Shown in pieces: positions 52,426 through 63,056 of a stretch of 64,000 bases of DNA. The notes under the pieces were generated by a model. It searched no databases and was not told the origin of the DNA. It worked only from the letters and a program-made list of their open reading frames with translations. Position 1 is the first letter of the stretch, and each line of letters starts with the position of its first letter. A program made the position numbers and the translations under genes. This DNA is from Ophiocordyceps camponoti-saundersi (nom. inval.) (taxonomy: Eukaryota; Ascomycota; Sordariomycetes; Hypocreales; Ophiocordycipitaceae), in contig PDHQ01000083.1 in the NCBI GenBank assembly GCA_003339415.1, positions 27,560-91,559 on the forward strand, written 5' to 3'.

Positions 52426-53117
52426 TATTGCTTGTTGGTTTGCCTTGACTTGTTGATGGTGATGATGATGGGGGGGAAGGGGGGTTAGCGGTGGTTGTTG
52501 TGGAGGGGAGGGTGTTGATGGGATGGGGTGCTTTGTAAGTAGGTGCGGCGGTGATGCTCACCTAGGTGTACGGTGAACATACATTGACGGTAAGTGGTTA
52601 GATGGGTGCGAATAGACGAATGGCGTTGCATTTTGTATGTACGAGTAACTAACTACCAACCTACCTGGAACTGGACTTACATGATTGTTCGTATGAGGAA
52701 GAGCAGAGACTTATTTGGGCTTTACCCCCGATCATAGCGGGAAAGAGAGGGAAGGGCAACTCTTTCAGATACCAGGTGCAACTGTCTCTACCTCGGACTT
52801 GTTGTTTCTTTAATATCGCCCGCCGTCATGTTCCTACTTACTCAGAGACAGGGAGACAGAGAGTGAAAGAGGCAGGCAGTTGATTCGGAATGGTAGCAGT
52901 AGCAACAACAGCAGCAGCAAGTCAAGCTACGTGCTTGCGTCCATCAAGTCAAGAAGCCCATCCCCAACAATCCCAAGCAACAAGGGGGAAGAAGGACATC
53001 CCTCTCCACGCAACCAAATCCTTTACCCCCGAGTCCAACCCATCAACTCTCTCTCTCTCTCTCACCCCCCGAAACACAACCATCTTTTCAACCGCGAGTA
53101 TATCCAAACCTCCCAAC
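52426..53117. other. Divergent intergenic region
   Basis: This 692-base stretch has CAG-like triplets (52898-52921) and a CT tract (53048-53062) in the leader of the next gene. No gene is visible. Confidence 0.6.
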
Positions 53118-54377
53118 ATGTCTTGCCCAGGCCACTGCTTCGCCTTCGTCCGCGACAAAGTGACGCAAGTCAACCATCTCAAGAAGAGTGGCATCGGCAC
53201 CAACTGGTACTTCTGTCCCGTGCACCGGGCATACCACTCCATCTTCCTAGGCGAGCGGGTTGCGCAACCGCTATGTGGCGAGTGCGCCGTCGTCTTCTTC
53301 GCGGGCAACGGTAAAGCAATCTGGTTCTCGGATCATGACGTGTCGTCCATCACGACGGATTCGGACCTCAGGACGAGAGATGCATGGGATGACATGGATG
53401 AATTGCTGCGCGAGATTTCCGAGGAGCGTCGTTTGGTGCTATCCCTTGAAAGTGCTACTGCTGGGGACTTTGTCGTTGAGGATGCGCCTCTCATTCAGGA
53501 GATTCCCATGCTGGATGAGACGTACATCGGTCTCGGAAACGATTTGATCCCTCACCCCAAATCCGGGATAGCAGATCTCTACCTCATGCCCTTCATCACC
53601 TTCGAAGGCGTGAACGCCTTCCAACCGTGTTCCATCAACATCGATCTCATCGGCCTCTTCAAACCGTTGGAAGCCAGCGAGTTGGACGCCGACCCCGTCT
53701 TCCAGCAAGCGAGGACCTGGTCCTGCATCGTCCAGGCTAGAGCACGTCTTCCCAAGCCGCTGCGTTGGATCCTCGCTACGATATACAACTTTAGCAACGA
53801 GATGTTGCGGAAGGAGGTGGATGAGGATACGCTTTGGAAGATGCGTTCTTGGCTGCTTCACTGGTACAAGGTTGCCGATGAGTTCATGAAGGCCTATGGT
53901 ATCGACGCCTGCTCGCCTGAACCGGACTGGTTTTCGTCTCCGAAGCCGTCAAATGTGCCCCGATCGAGACGGGCTCCGCAACCCACATCATCTGCCAGGC
54001 AGACCGGCTCGCCCCATTCGTCGTCGTCGTCGTCGTCGGCGGCGGGAGACGGGACCGTCATTCACCACCAAGTACCTCATCGACAACCTCTCAGGTCTTC
54101 AGTCTTATCGTCCGATATATTCTCCTGGCTCCAATCACAGCCGGGTCATCAAGAAGAATACACTTTCTTCGATCCCACTCCTAGAGGGAATGTGTTGCGG
54201 AAGCCTCAGCGTCGTGAGTTCGTCTCATCGCTGAATCCGCGTGCGGCCCCGTTCATACCTGAGTCTTCTCTTTCACCACCATCGGACAGCGGCTATGAAA
54301 GCGACGCTGCTGAGAAGAGCCATCTTGGCAAATCGTCAAAGACCTTGCGGGCTAGAACCAAGGTTGGGAAACACTGA
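53118..54377 (+). CDS. Unrecognised protein with N-terminal Cys/His cluster
   Basis: A single-exon gene for 419 residues. The first 60 residues hold CPGHCFAF, WYFCPVHRAYHSIF and PLCGEC, a set of Cys and His that could bind zinc. A mostly helical region with PLRWILATIYNFSNEML and MRSWLLHWYKVADEFMKAYG follows, then a disordered Ser/Pro tail ending in a basic stretch. I recognise no family. The ATG at 53118 has a good context (CCAACATG) and starts the Cys cluster; an upstream in-frame ATG at 52890 would add 76 low-complexity residues and is less likely. Confidence 0.72.
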   Translation: MSCPGHCFAFVRDKVTQVNHLKKSGIGTNWYFCPVHRAYHSIFLGERVAQPLCGECAVVFFAGNGKAIWFSDHDVSSITTDSDLRTRDAWDDMDELLREISEERRLVLSLESATAGDFVVEDAPLIQEIPMLDETYIGLGNDLIPHPKSGIADLYLMPFITFEGVNAFQPCSINIDLIGLFKPLEASELDADPVFQQARTWSCIVQARARLPKPLRWILATIYNFSNEMLRKEVDEDTLWKMRSWLLHWYKVADEFMKAYGIDACSPEPDWFSSPKPSNVPRSRRAPQPTSSARQTGSPHSSSSSSSAAGDGTVIHHQVPHRQPLRSSVLSSDIFSWLQSQPGHQEEYTFFDPTPRGNVLRKPQRREFVSSLNPRAAPFIPESSLSPPSDSGYESDAAEKSHLGKSSKTLRARTKVGKH

Positions 54378-54618
54378 GTGAGGGTGATATTGCCATTTGG
54401 CTTTCGCAGCGGCATAGCATCAGTATGTATATGGCACACACGATCCTGCTTCTCTGCTTTGTATGTATGTATGCATTCTTTGATTCTAGCATAGCTAGAG
54501 ACCAGCGATAATCACAAATTCTCTCACTCAACAGCGTCTCCTTACAAGTCAATGCAGAAAAAAACATGACACATCGCTTTATGAAACCGACAGAAACAAG
54601 AAACACAAGACGATGCCT

Positions 54619-55322
54619 TCACCGCGCAGCCACGGTACTCATATAAATCCCCCAAACAACGCCCGCCAAAGCGCCAACCAAGTTCCTCGTAGCAACAGTC
54701 TCGACGAAGCTGAAGTTAACCAAGCTAACAACGGGCCAGAACTTAACGCCCGTGACGACGACGGGCCAAAAGTCAGCCCTCGCGGCGTCCAAGACGGCCC
54801 GGGCGTCGACGCGCGTCACGTCCACGGCGCCGGGGCTGAACAGGTGGGCCACCGCCGCCGGCAGGCTGTCGACGTGGGGGGCGTGGGCCATGGCGTCTTG
54901 CAGGGCGTGGATGAAGATGCTGAAGAGGAGGGTGTTGACGAGGGCGCCGACCGTCTGGTCTAGTGCGAACTTGATTAGGGTGTTGGTTACGGAGAGCGAG
55001 CCGTTGTTTTTGCGTGGGTGGGCTGGGTAGCTTGTCTCTAGGAACTCCTGCCTGTTGGAAGAGGCGATTACTTGTCTTAGTATGTCATGGATGAAAGAGA
55101 AGCAAGAAAAAAGGAAGAGAGAGAAAAATAAACCTACCAGAGGAAGTTGGGCGGCGTGCTGACGATGCTGAAGAGGAGGAACTGAAGCACTGGGATCCAA
55201 TCTATAGACTTGGTGCTCTCTTCCGCACCGCCGCGCCCTGCCAGCAACTGAGCGAGAACATTCGACAGGGCTCCGAGGAGCGCCGCCTGCACCGTCGCCG
55301 TAACCAGCGGTCGCGGGGCCAT
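54619..55322 (-). CDS. Mpv17/PMP22 family membrane protein
   Basis: Exons are 55322-55138 and 55051-54619, encoding 205 residues. Family features are the N-terminal helix MAPRPLVTATVQAALLGALS, the hydrophobic stretch WIPVLQFLLFSIVSTPPNFLW, the ALDQTVGALVNT motif (DQ conserved) and the C-terminal WPVVSLVNFSFV, variant of the W-P-x-x-Q-x-x-N-F signature. Relatives (Mpv17, Sym1, PXMP2) are channel-like proteins of mitochondrial inner membranes or peroxisomes; the precise location here is not evident. The intron starts GTAGGT and restores Trp at the join. Confidence 0.85.
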
Positions 55323-56455
55323 TGGTGGTGGATGAATTGCCTTGTCCAAGACCCGGTGCCGATGCGGTCCCGGCTGGCTCCGAGAGGGCACGGGCTGAGG
55401 TGAGGTTGAGGTGAGGGTCTGAGGCTTGGTCACGTGTCGTCCGAGTCTCGGTGAGCTGGTGTTAGTGCAGCGACACGTGACCTTGAAAGAACACCGAGGT
55501 GACGTCGATCGTCAAGACCATTCATTCATTCATCCATCGTCGCATGATATCATCCGAGATGCCCCCCCCCCATCTAAGCCTTGAGAGCCCTGTACTCGCC
55601 AATCCAGTGCGGCCGACCTCTCACCAACTCCCTACCACCGAAGAACGCCATCCAAGTGAAACCGATTCGACAATGCCATGTGACTGACGAAATCTCCAAG
55701 AGACAGTAACGAGACGCGTCAGTCGAGACAAGAGAGCCACACCTTCATTATTCATAGTAATTACCAGCCTACCTAGGTATCCACCTTACGTGCCTAGTAC
55801 CAGATACCTCCTCACTATGCTTCCTCCCTCGCCACCACACACCCATCGTCTGTTCACCGTTGCGCAGCCACGAGCTCACCTCGTACACTCCCCCCTTCGC
55901 CATGCACCTCCCCGATTTTCGTCCGACTGCATCCCTCAGCAGGACGCAGCTTGCCGCGTAATCAGTCCAGAATTTGAGACGAATACAAGACTGATATCAT
56001 GTCGCTCACACATCTACACACGTCCATCTGTGCTCTCCCCTCCCTCCCCCATCCATCGCCATATCGAACAACAACCCTACGCCCATGGCGTGCTCCAAGA
56101 GAGCCACTGTGCAAGGGGAATGGGAGGAGAAGACACACAAGAATCCACGTTGCCAGGGTCAGACTAAGATTTTACCCATGTAACCATCTTAGCTACCACC
56201 TCATAACAGTCGAATACATCGCATTCTCCTTAACCATCGCAATGTTAACCCCTTGTCGAGTACTCGGCACAATCTGGACAGATGCAATGGCCGCAGCAGA
56301 AAAATACATAGACAAGACACGGCGTGACCAAAGCGCCAAAGAAATGAAACGCAAAAAAAGGAAACACCAGCATGTGTCGCTCTCTGCAGCCCGTCTCACG
56401 TTTGGTCGTCTTCGTTTGCCACCATGACACATCATCGTCCGGCTCGTCAGTTGCC
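55323..56455. other. Intergenic region
   Basis: These 1.1 kb between the Mpv17-like start and the MFS stop show no gene. TACCTAGGTATCC lies near 55770. The rest is unremarkable C/T-rich sequence. Confidence 0.6.
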
Positions 56456-58490
56456 CTAAACCGTTTGCCGGGCGCTCGTTATCGTATTGATTTCCGTCCC
56501 GGAATCGCTTCCGCGACGGAACGAAGAAGCTTCGTCCTTTTTGACCGTCTCAACGGTCGCAAGCGGCAGTGGCGTGGGATATCTCTCGAGGCTAAACAGT
56601 GAGACGACCACCATGACGGCGCAGACGAGACCCATGACTTGGATCTGCTGCCCAAAGGCGCCGACGTAGACTGCCCTGACTAGCCTCCGCAGGCCTTCCG
56701 GGAGTTGGAGTCCCGTCAGGGGCGAGCGGTGCAACAAGTCGAGCTGGGCGGCCGTCAGGCTGTCGCTCAGATGACGACCGATGTGCAGGTTGAAGAGGAC
56801 GGTGCAGACGGACAGTCCAACACAGCCTCCAAGTACGCGGGCTTGTGCGACGGCCCCCTGCGCAGAGGCGCGCACACTCCACTCTGCCGCAAACGCGTTC
56901 GTCATGATGGTGGCGGCGGAAAAGGAGAGGCCGACGCCTAGGCCGAAGATGGCCTGGTATCCGTACTGGGCCGCCGCGCTCAACTGGGTGCCGTTCATCG
57001 TCGTCATGAGTCCCACGCCCACGAGCTGGAGACACGAAGCGCCCACCAGCGTGTACGACGTGTTGTTGCGTTTGCTTGACAGGGCACCGCCGAGAAATGA
57101 GCCGGCAGCGCAGGCGCCGAGCAGTGGAAGGATGTGGACGCCGGCCAGCAGCGCCTTTTCGCCGTCGACGATCTGGAAGCGCTCCGGGATGATGATGCAG
57201 AGACTGATGTAGGGGAAACCCGTGAGCAGAGTGAGGCTGGCAAAGAGTCGTCAGCAGTGAGCTCTTGTCCAAATAGCACGTCGTAATCACTCACAGCAAG
57301 CCGGCCACGTAGACTCGTCGGCCCATCAGCCGTATGGGGAAGATGGGCTCGACATTGTGGAATCGCCTCTTGTCCAGAAATACCTCCCAGCCGATGAAGA
57401 CGAGGCAGCTGATGCTCGCCATGACAAAAGTGGCTATGACCTCGGGGCTTCCCCAAGCTGACGACTGCGAGCCTCCCTGCTGTATAGCGTACACGAGACA
57501 GCCAGAGCTGCAGACGAGAGCGGCGCTACCGATGAAGTCGACGCGCGACAATCCCTTTCGCGAGAGCAAGTGTGCGGCATATTCCTGAGGCCAGAAGTTG
57601 GCAATGGCCATGGTCGTCACCAATCCGCAGGGGATGCTATGAATAGGTTCAGCCTCTTGTCGGCCCCCCTATTCCAGAGAGACGGACTCACTTTATGTAG
57701 AAGATCCATCTCCAGTCTGATAGCTCGGAGATGACACCGCCGAGGAGCGGTCCCAGAACAAAGGCAACGGCGAGCGTGGCTCCTATCATGGCACCGATGA
57801 GGCTGGGTCGGTGTCCCGGGCCCATCTCGACGAGACCGATTTGGGTCAACGAGTACAGGCCGGAAGCGCCGATGCCCTGGAGAGCGCGACACCAGATGCT
57901 GGTCATGATCAGCGGATGGAAGGGGCAAATATGGAAGATTGGATAGGAATTACAGTGCCATCATGTCCTTTGCGGTGGCGCATCCCAGAGAAAAGCCCAT
58001 GAAGATTGTCCAGGAGAGGAGAAGCATGTTACGACGTCCGTAGATGTCGCTGAGCTTGGAGATGCAAACGGAGAATCCTGCGGCAGACAGCGTCAGTCAA
58101 TGTGCCTCTCCATCTCGCGGCCGACGAACTGACCCATGTATGTCAAGAGGTAGGCCAATACGATCCAGGGCGCATTGATGAAGTCGTTGAGCTCACGCGA
58201 TATCGTCACCAGCGACGTGGACACGATGGAGGTGTCGATTGTGGAGAACAAGAGGCCCAAGAGGAGGCTGCATATGATGGTCAGCTGAAGACGGGGACAG
58301 ATTGGGGTTGCTGTCTATCATACGAGATGATGATGACGGTCTGACGAACGCCGCGGATGGGCTGAAGCCCGAGCTGCTTGTCCATGATGTTGCTGCGATG
58401 GGCTCGATCGTCTGGTTCGGGATCTAGACAGGCCATTTGACTGAAGGATGGATTGGGATAAGAGAGAGAGATGGGAGCTTCGTTGGCCAT
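56456..58490 (-). CDS. MFS drug:H+ antiporter (DHA2 type)
   Basis: Six exons, 58490-58324, 58267-58134, 58077-57954, 57898-57692, 57636-57295 and 57236-56456, encode 584 residues. Each join rebuilds a transporter motif: LLFSTIDTSIVSTSLVTI (motif D1), KLSDIYGRRNMLL (motif A), FRAxQG-like CRALQGIGASGLY (motif B), [23 protein letters not shown] (motif C, quoted in two pieces: [12 protein letters not shown] and WRWIFYIN). The helix count and the long second half fit 14-helix exporters of the plasma membrane or vacuole. Such pumps often export fungal metabolites. It lies 4.6 kb from the PKS start and points away from it. The substrate is unknown. Confidence 0.92.
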
Positions 58491-59112
58491 GGCGTCGAAG
58501 GTTTCTTTTTTTATTTGCTGGCTCGCTGTCTCTTTCTCTCTCTCTCTCTCTCTGTCAAGCCTCCGTGGCTGATGCCACAAGTGTAAAAGGAGCTGATTCT
58601 TCTTCGTCTTCTCTCGTGATTATCTCTTCGTTTTGGACCAGCTGGAAGGCTAACGTCTCTCTTTTCCCGCAGATCAAGGCGGAATAGATAGAGAGAAAAA
58701 TCAGCCGGTGATGGGAGGGAGAGTCAAGAGACGAGAACCAAGATTGTTTGGCTCTGGTCGACGAAGGTGCGGCTTGCTTGCTTGCTTGCTTAGACAGACG
58801 ACAGCTGATGCGCGTTCTCGCTCTAGATCTCGGCTTCAAGGCAGGATCCTCTTGATGGAACGTGACCTGTGAGAAACCAGTAGGAGGCTAGGAGTTCGGG
58901 CACATTCAAAAGAGGCAGCAGCGGCTTTGGGTGCTGGTTGCCAGACCTTTAGGCGGCGATGGGTGGGAAGAGCATGGAAGGCAATAACAGATGGGTGGCT
59001 GGTTCCCTACATACATACATATGGGGTAAACACATATGGAGAGTGTGTTTTGTTTTCCATTTTTCATCATCACAATAATAAAGCAGAGCGAGAGGGAAAG
59101 TAGAAAGAGACT

Positions 59113-59156
<44 letters not shown>

Positions 59157-62100
59157 GCGGAAGAGAGGGGGGAGGGAGCAGGGGTTTGAGAGGATCAAGG
59201 AAGCGATGAGGAGATTTGGTTCAGAAGCACTGACCCCCTCCATACTACTACGAACGCTTCGCCAGCCGAGCTCTAAGAGACGAGAGTCGAGGATAGAAGA
59301 CGGAGTCAGAAGAGAAAGAGGGCAATAAGACGAGAGAGAAGAGGTCGTCATTGAATAAGCAGCTGAGACAAACTCTGGGCGAGGTCGCACCCGTGTTCGC
59401 GCTCTGCAAGCATCCAACAGCTTGAGCACCAACCGAGGCTTTCTCTACCACCGGGGAGAGGGGGGAAAGGAATAAAGAGAGAGAGGGGGTGGAAGGCGAA
59501 AGATAAAGAGTAGTACAGAGAGAAGGAAGGAGTACGAAGCAGCGTGGCCCCAAGGACAAGAAGAAGGAGGAGATGACGATGACGATGACGACGACGATGA
59601 TGATGATGATGAAAAAGGGAGATACGATCTTCGAGATCGGGAAAGGCTCACATGGCCAAGCCGTAGCCGAAGGCTCAGTTGCCAAGGCCATGAATGAAAA
59701 GAGAGAGGGGGGGGAGAGAAGGGGGGGGGGAGGAACGAGATCTGGGTGCAACGTTGGATTTTGGGACTGGGGCTCGTACAGCTGGATGAGGCTCTGGGCG
59801 CAGAGCTCTGCCGGCATTACATACAAAATAATACAGAGTCGAGGGTGAGGATACGGCATCGTAGCCGAGACAGGTAAAGCCATGTGTCTTTTCTCGCAGG
59901 GTGGTATCCGTACGTGCGTATGTACATATTTCGTGCATGCCCACCTACTACGGATTATACAGACATATCTACAGAGTGCGGATGTGTATAATCGATGTTG
60001 GGGTAGCACACGATGGCGCAGTGTCGATTGGACGCCCACCACGCGCGTAGTCGTACCAAAAAAGGGAGACGGAGGTGAAGAATGGGTGGAGGAGGAAGAC
60101 AATCTCAGAATCGAAAGAGCCGAGAGACACGATTCTTTGCTCTTCTTCTTCTTCTTCCTCCTCTTTCTCCTGCTATGTGCGTACCTACCTATGTAGGTAT
60201 GTGTGTGTGTGTGCGTGTAAGTGTGTGTGTATAAGTGTGTATGTGTGCCTGTGTGTACACCTATGTATGTGTGCAAGTGTAAGTGTGTGTGAGACGTCGG
60301 CTGAGGGTCGGACAGGTTCACGCACGAAGCGATATCGGCAGCGCCGGACGCCCCCCCTCCCCCATCTCTTCCTCCTCCCCTTGTCTGTCAAAGGGTTCGG
60401 CGCTCGCCTCGTTCGTCTCGAAGAAAAACCAGGGCGGTTCTTGAAACTCGTCAGCTTCTCCCATAACCCTGCTGCCGTGCCCGTTCACCACACCCCCCTT
60501 CCTCCCTTTCCCCCCGCCTCTCTCCCAAATGGTTTCCCAGAAGCGGTCCAATGCATGAGCTTTGTCGTAGTGCGAGCGTCACACTGCGCCTCTCTCTTTT
60601 TCTTTCTTTTGTTTCTTTCTTTCTCTCTATGCAGACGTTGCTTGCCGCCTGGCTGGCTGGCTGGCATCTCGAGCATATCTCGAGCAACGGTCTTCTACAC
60701 TCTGCAATGATAATGATCCCTTCTGTCTTGAGCAGGACGTTTATGCACGTGACTACCTAAATCACGGTGGTTGTCGTCAGGGAGGCCACGTGACCGGCCA
60801 ACGAAGGACGGAATGTAGGTAGACGACGACAACGGATGTGAAGCCACATGTGAAGCCGGAGCTACATATGTAAGTATGTACATCTTTATCCTCGATTTAT
60901 CCCGTCCTCTGCTACGGATAGCATACCATCGAGTCAAATTCCTCCGAGCCTATCAGTTCGAGTCTGTCGAGTCTCTCCGCCCATTGGCTTGTGACCAAGA
61001 CGTTTGCTGCTGCTTCTTAAAAAAAAACCACCCGAGGCCGAGATTCGGGTTCTGAGCGGGAAGCTTTCCTCTCCTCCTTTCCATCACCAGGGGGGGGAGT
61101 AGCCACCGTCGGGGGCAAAGGGTCCCCCCAAAAAAAGGGGGCAGCACACAACCGTCGGCCCGTGAGCATGGCTTATCCCTGGAGAAGACAAGATTTTTAT
61201 TCTGCCTTTACTCTCTTCTTTCCCATATCCGGGCCGTCTTTCTCTTGAGCGACGGACTCCTAGCGGATGACCGTTAGATACAGCTCGAGTTATCGCCCCG
61301 TCCCTCTCTCCTCCTCGCAGGCCATATCCTCTTCCAGCCAAGGCCGACTATCGGATGGCGCTCTCTTTGGGGACAAGTGAAATGAGAAAGCATACAGACA
61401 CAGCCGCATGTTTCCCGTCCCCACCCCTTCCTACCTACATACCTACCTGCAAATCTACCCTCCGTTCCCGCCCGTGCTGGGTTCCGGGCAAGGCAAGGCA
61501 ATGCGCCGCTGTCGATACATGTAACTCCACCTGTCTGCAGATTGGAAGACTGGCAGGAAGGCGTCGATTTTTCTTGACACGTGCAGCGCGACATTGTTTC
61601 AGTCGTTTATACATACATACTGTCAGTCATGGGTCTTGAGACGCACTCTATCCATCTACATACACCTTCATCCGAACGAGCACGTTCCATCGTCCATCGT
61701 CAACCCTCGTGTCATGAGACTGGAGAGTGAACACCCTCTAGTGGACACCTCCCAATGAACACCCTCCAGTGAGATTCAACACCTTCTTGTGTTATTCTTT
61801 ATTTCTTTCATTTTATTGTGTTTTATTCCCCTTCTTTTCATCTCTCTTCTTCAACCCATGTCCTTGATGCCCCGTCTGTGGCCACCTCGATCGTCACCCC
61901 AACGGCCATGTCGAGGCTTGGTTCGCCCCCCTTTTACCCCCCCCCTTGCCCCCCTCCCCCTGCTTCATCATCATCATCATGTCACGGATCTAGCCGGAGT
62001 CATCTGCCATAGCGTCCGCGACAGGCTCTGATGTGGGAATCTGTCTGCCTTGTCCATTCAGACGACGACCCTTCTTTCAAGTTCAAGGCTGGTTGTTTGC

Positions 62101-63056
62101 ACAACCCTAGCCAATCATTCGCCCCTTTCAGGACACAACTTCTCTCTCGCGGCCACATACCCTTTTCGTGGCGTTGCGGAGGGAGATAGAGAAGATAGGC
62201 TAGGGACCCAAGGGAGGGGGGGGGTGTGGCTGCAGCAGCATCTTCATCTCAACTGCATGATCAAGAACCTCAGAAATCAACTGCATCAAACGGATGAAAG
62301 AGAACGACTTTGACTTGTTCTTCTTATTCATTCCCCTGCAAAAAGCCACATGGCTAGAGGAGGGCAATCCAGGGCGTGCGTTGAAGGGTTCCCATCAAGA
62401 AGCAAAACAAGGGTCGACGGCCGTTTGTTATTGACAACACTCCTGCCGGGAAATTGAGTCCAAGAGTCGGGGGCCCGCCCGTCTGCAAGACTGGGCGGCG
62501 AATGTGCTGCTGCGAGTTGCTCATCAGCGGGACGCCGGGGGGGGGGGAGGGGGAGGGGGAAGGGGAGGGAGGGGGGTAAGTTGTCGATCAACAAAGGCCC
62601 GGATCACGGCAGATTAAACAGGTCGAGTTACGTTGTGAGGCCGGTGCTTCCGCGGCCTCGCGGCAACCACGTTGACTGTTGAGGCTGCTTGGGTGCCTCG
62701 TTTTTTAAATATCGACTTGGCTCTCTCTGTAAGGGGAACAGTCTTCCCTCTACCCCTTGTCTTTCTCCTTCACTGCTATTCATATATCAAGTGTCTGCCG
62801 CAAGGCTACTGAAGTTTCTCTAATCACCATTGAATCTTCTTTGTCCTTGTTTCTTCATTCTCTCTTCATCTCATTCATCTCACCCTTCATCAATATCATC
62901 ACCATCTCTGGATCTCATTTTCCTTTCAGCCAAAACTATACTCTCCTCCCTTCCCTCCTCCCTTCCCTTTTCCTTTCCTACAATTCTTTCCTACATATAC
63001 GTATATTTGAACCTCTGTCGTTCCCTCTCGATCGAGGTATCGCCAAGGGGAGCGCC
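58491..63056. other. 4.6-kb intergenic region before the PKS
   Basis: No convincing gene is seen. There is a (GA)n tract at 59115-59152, CATA and GTGT tracts (60195-60295), poly-G at 59706-59730 and 62531-62575, CATCAT at 61967-61980, and two TACGGATA/TATCCGTA octamers (59905, 60913). TGAACACCCTC occurs twice at 61727-61765. Immediately before the PKS the leader is T/C-rich. Confidence 0.6.
59115..59152. repeat. (GA)n microsatellite
   Basis: About 19 GA units without interruption. Confidence 0.95.

Noticed and set aside
59248..60321. Long minus-strand open frame of 357 codons
   Set aside because: Its translation is driven by CACA, CTCT and CGT repeats, with His-Thr and Ser-Leu runs and no domain. 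It overlaps microsatellites and lacks a plausible promoter or splice pattern.
61727..61765. Two TGAACACCCTC words as a regulatory pair
   Set aside because: Short, imperfectly spaced and 1.3 kb from the nearest start; chance cannot be excluded.
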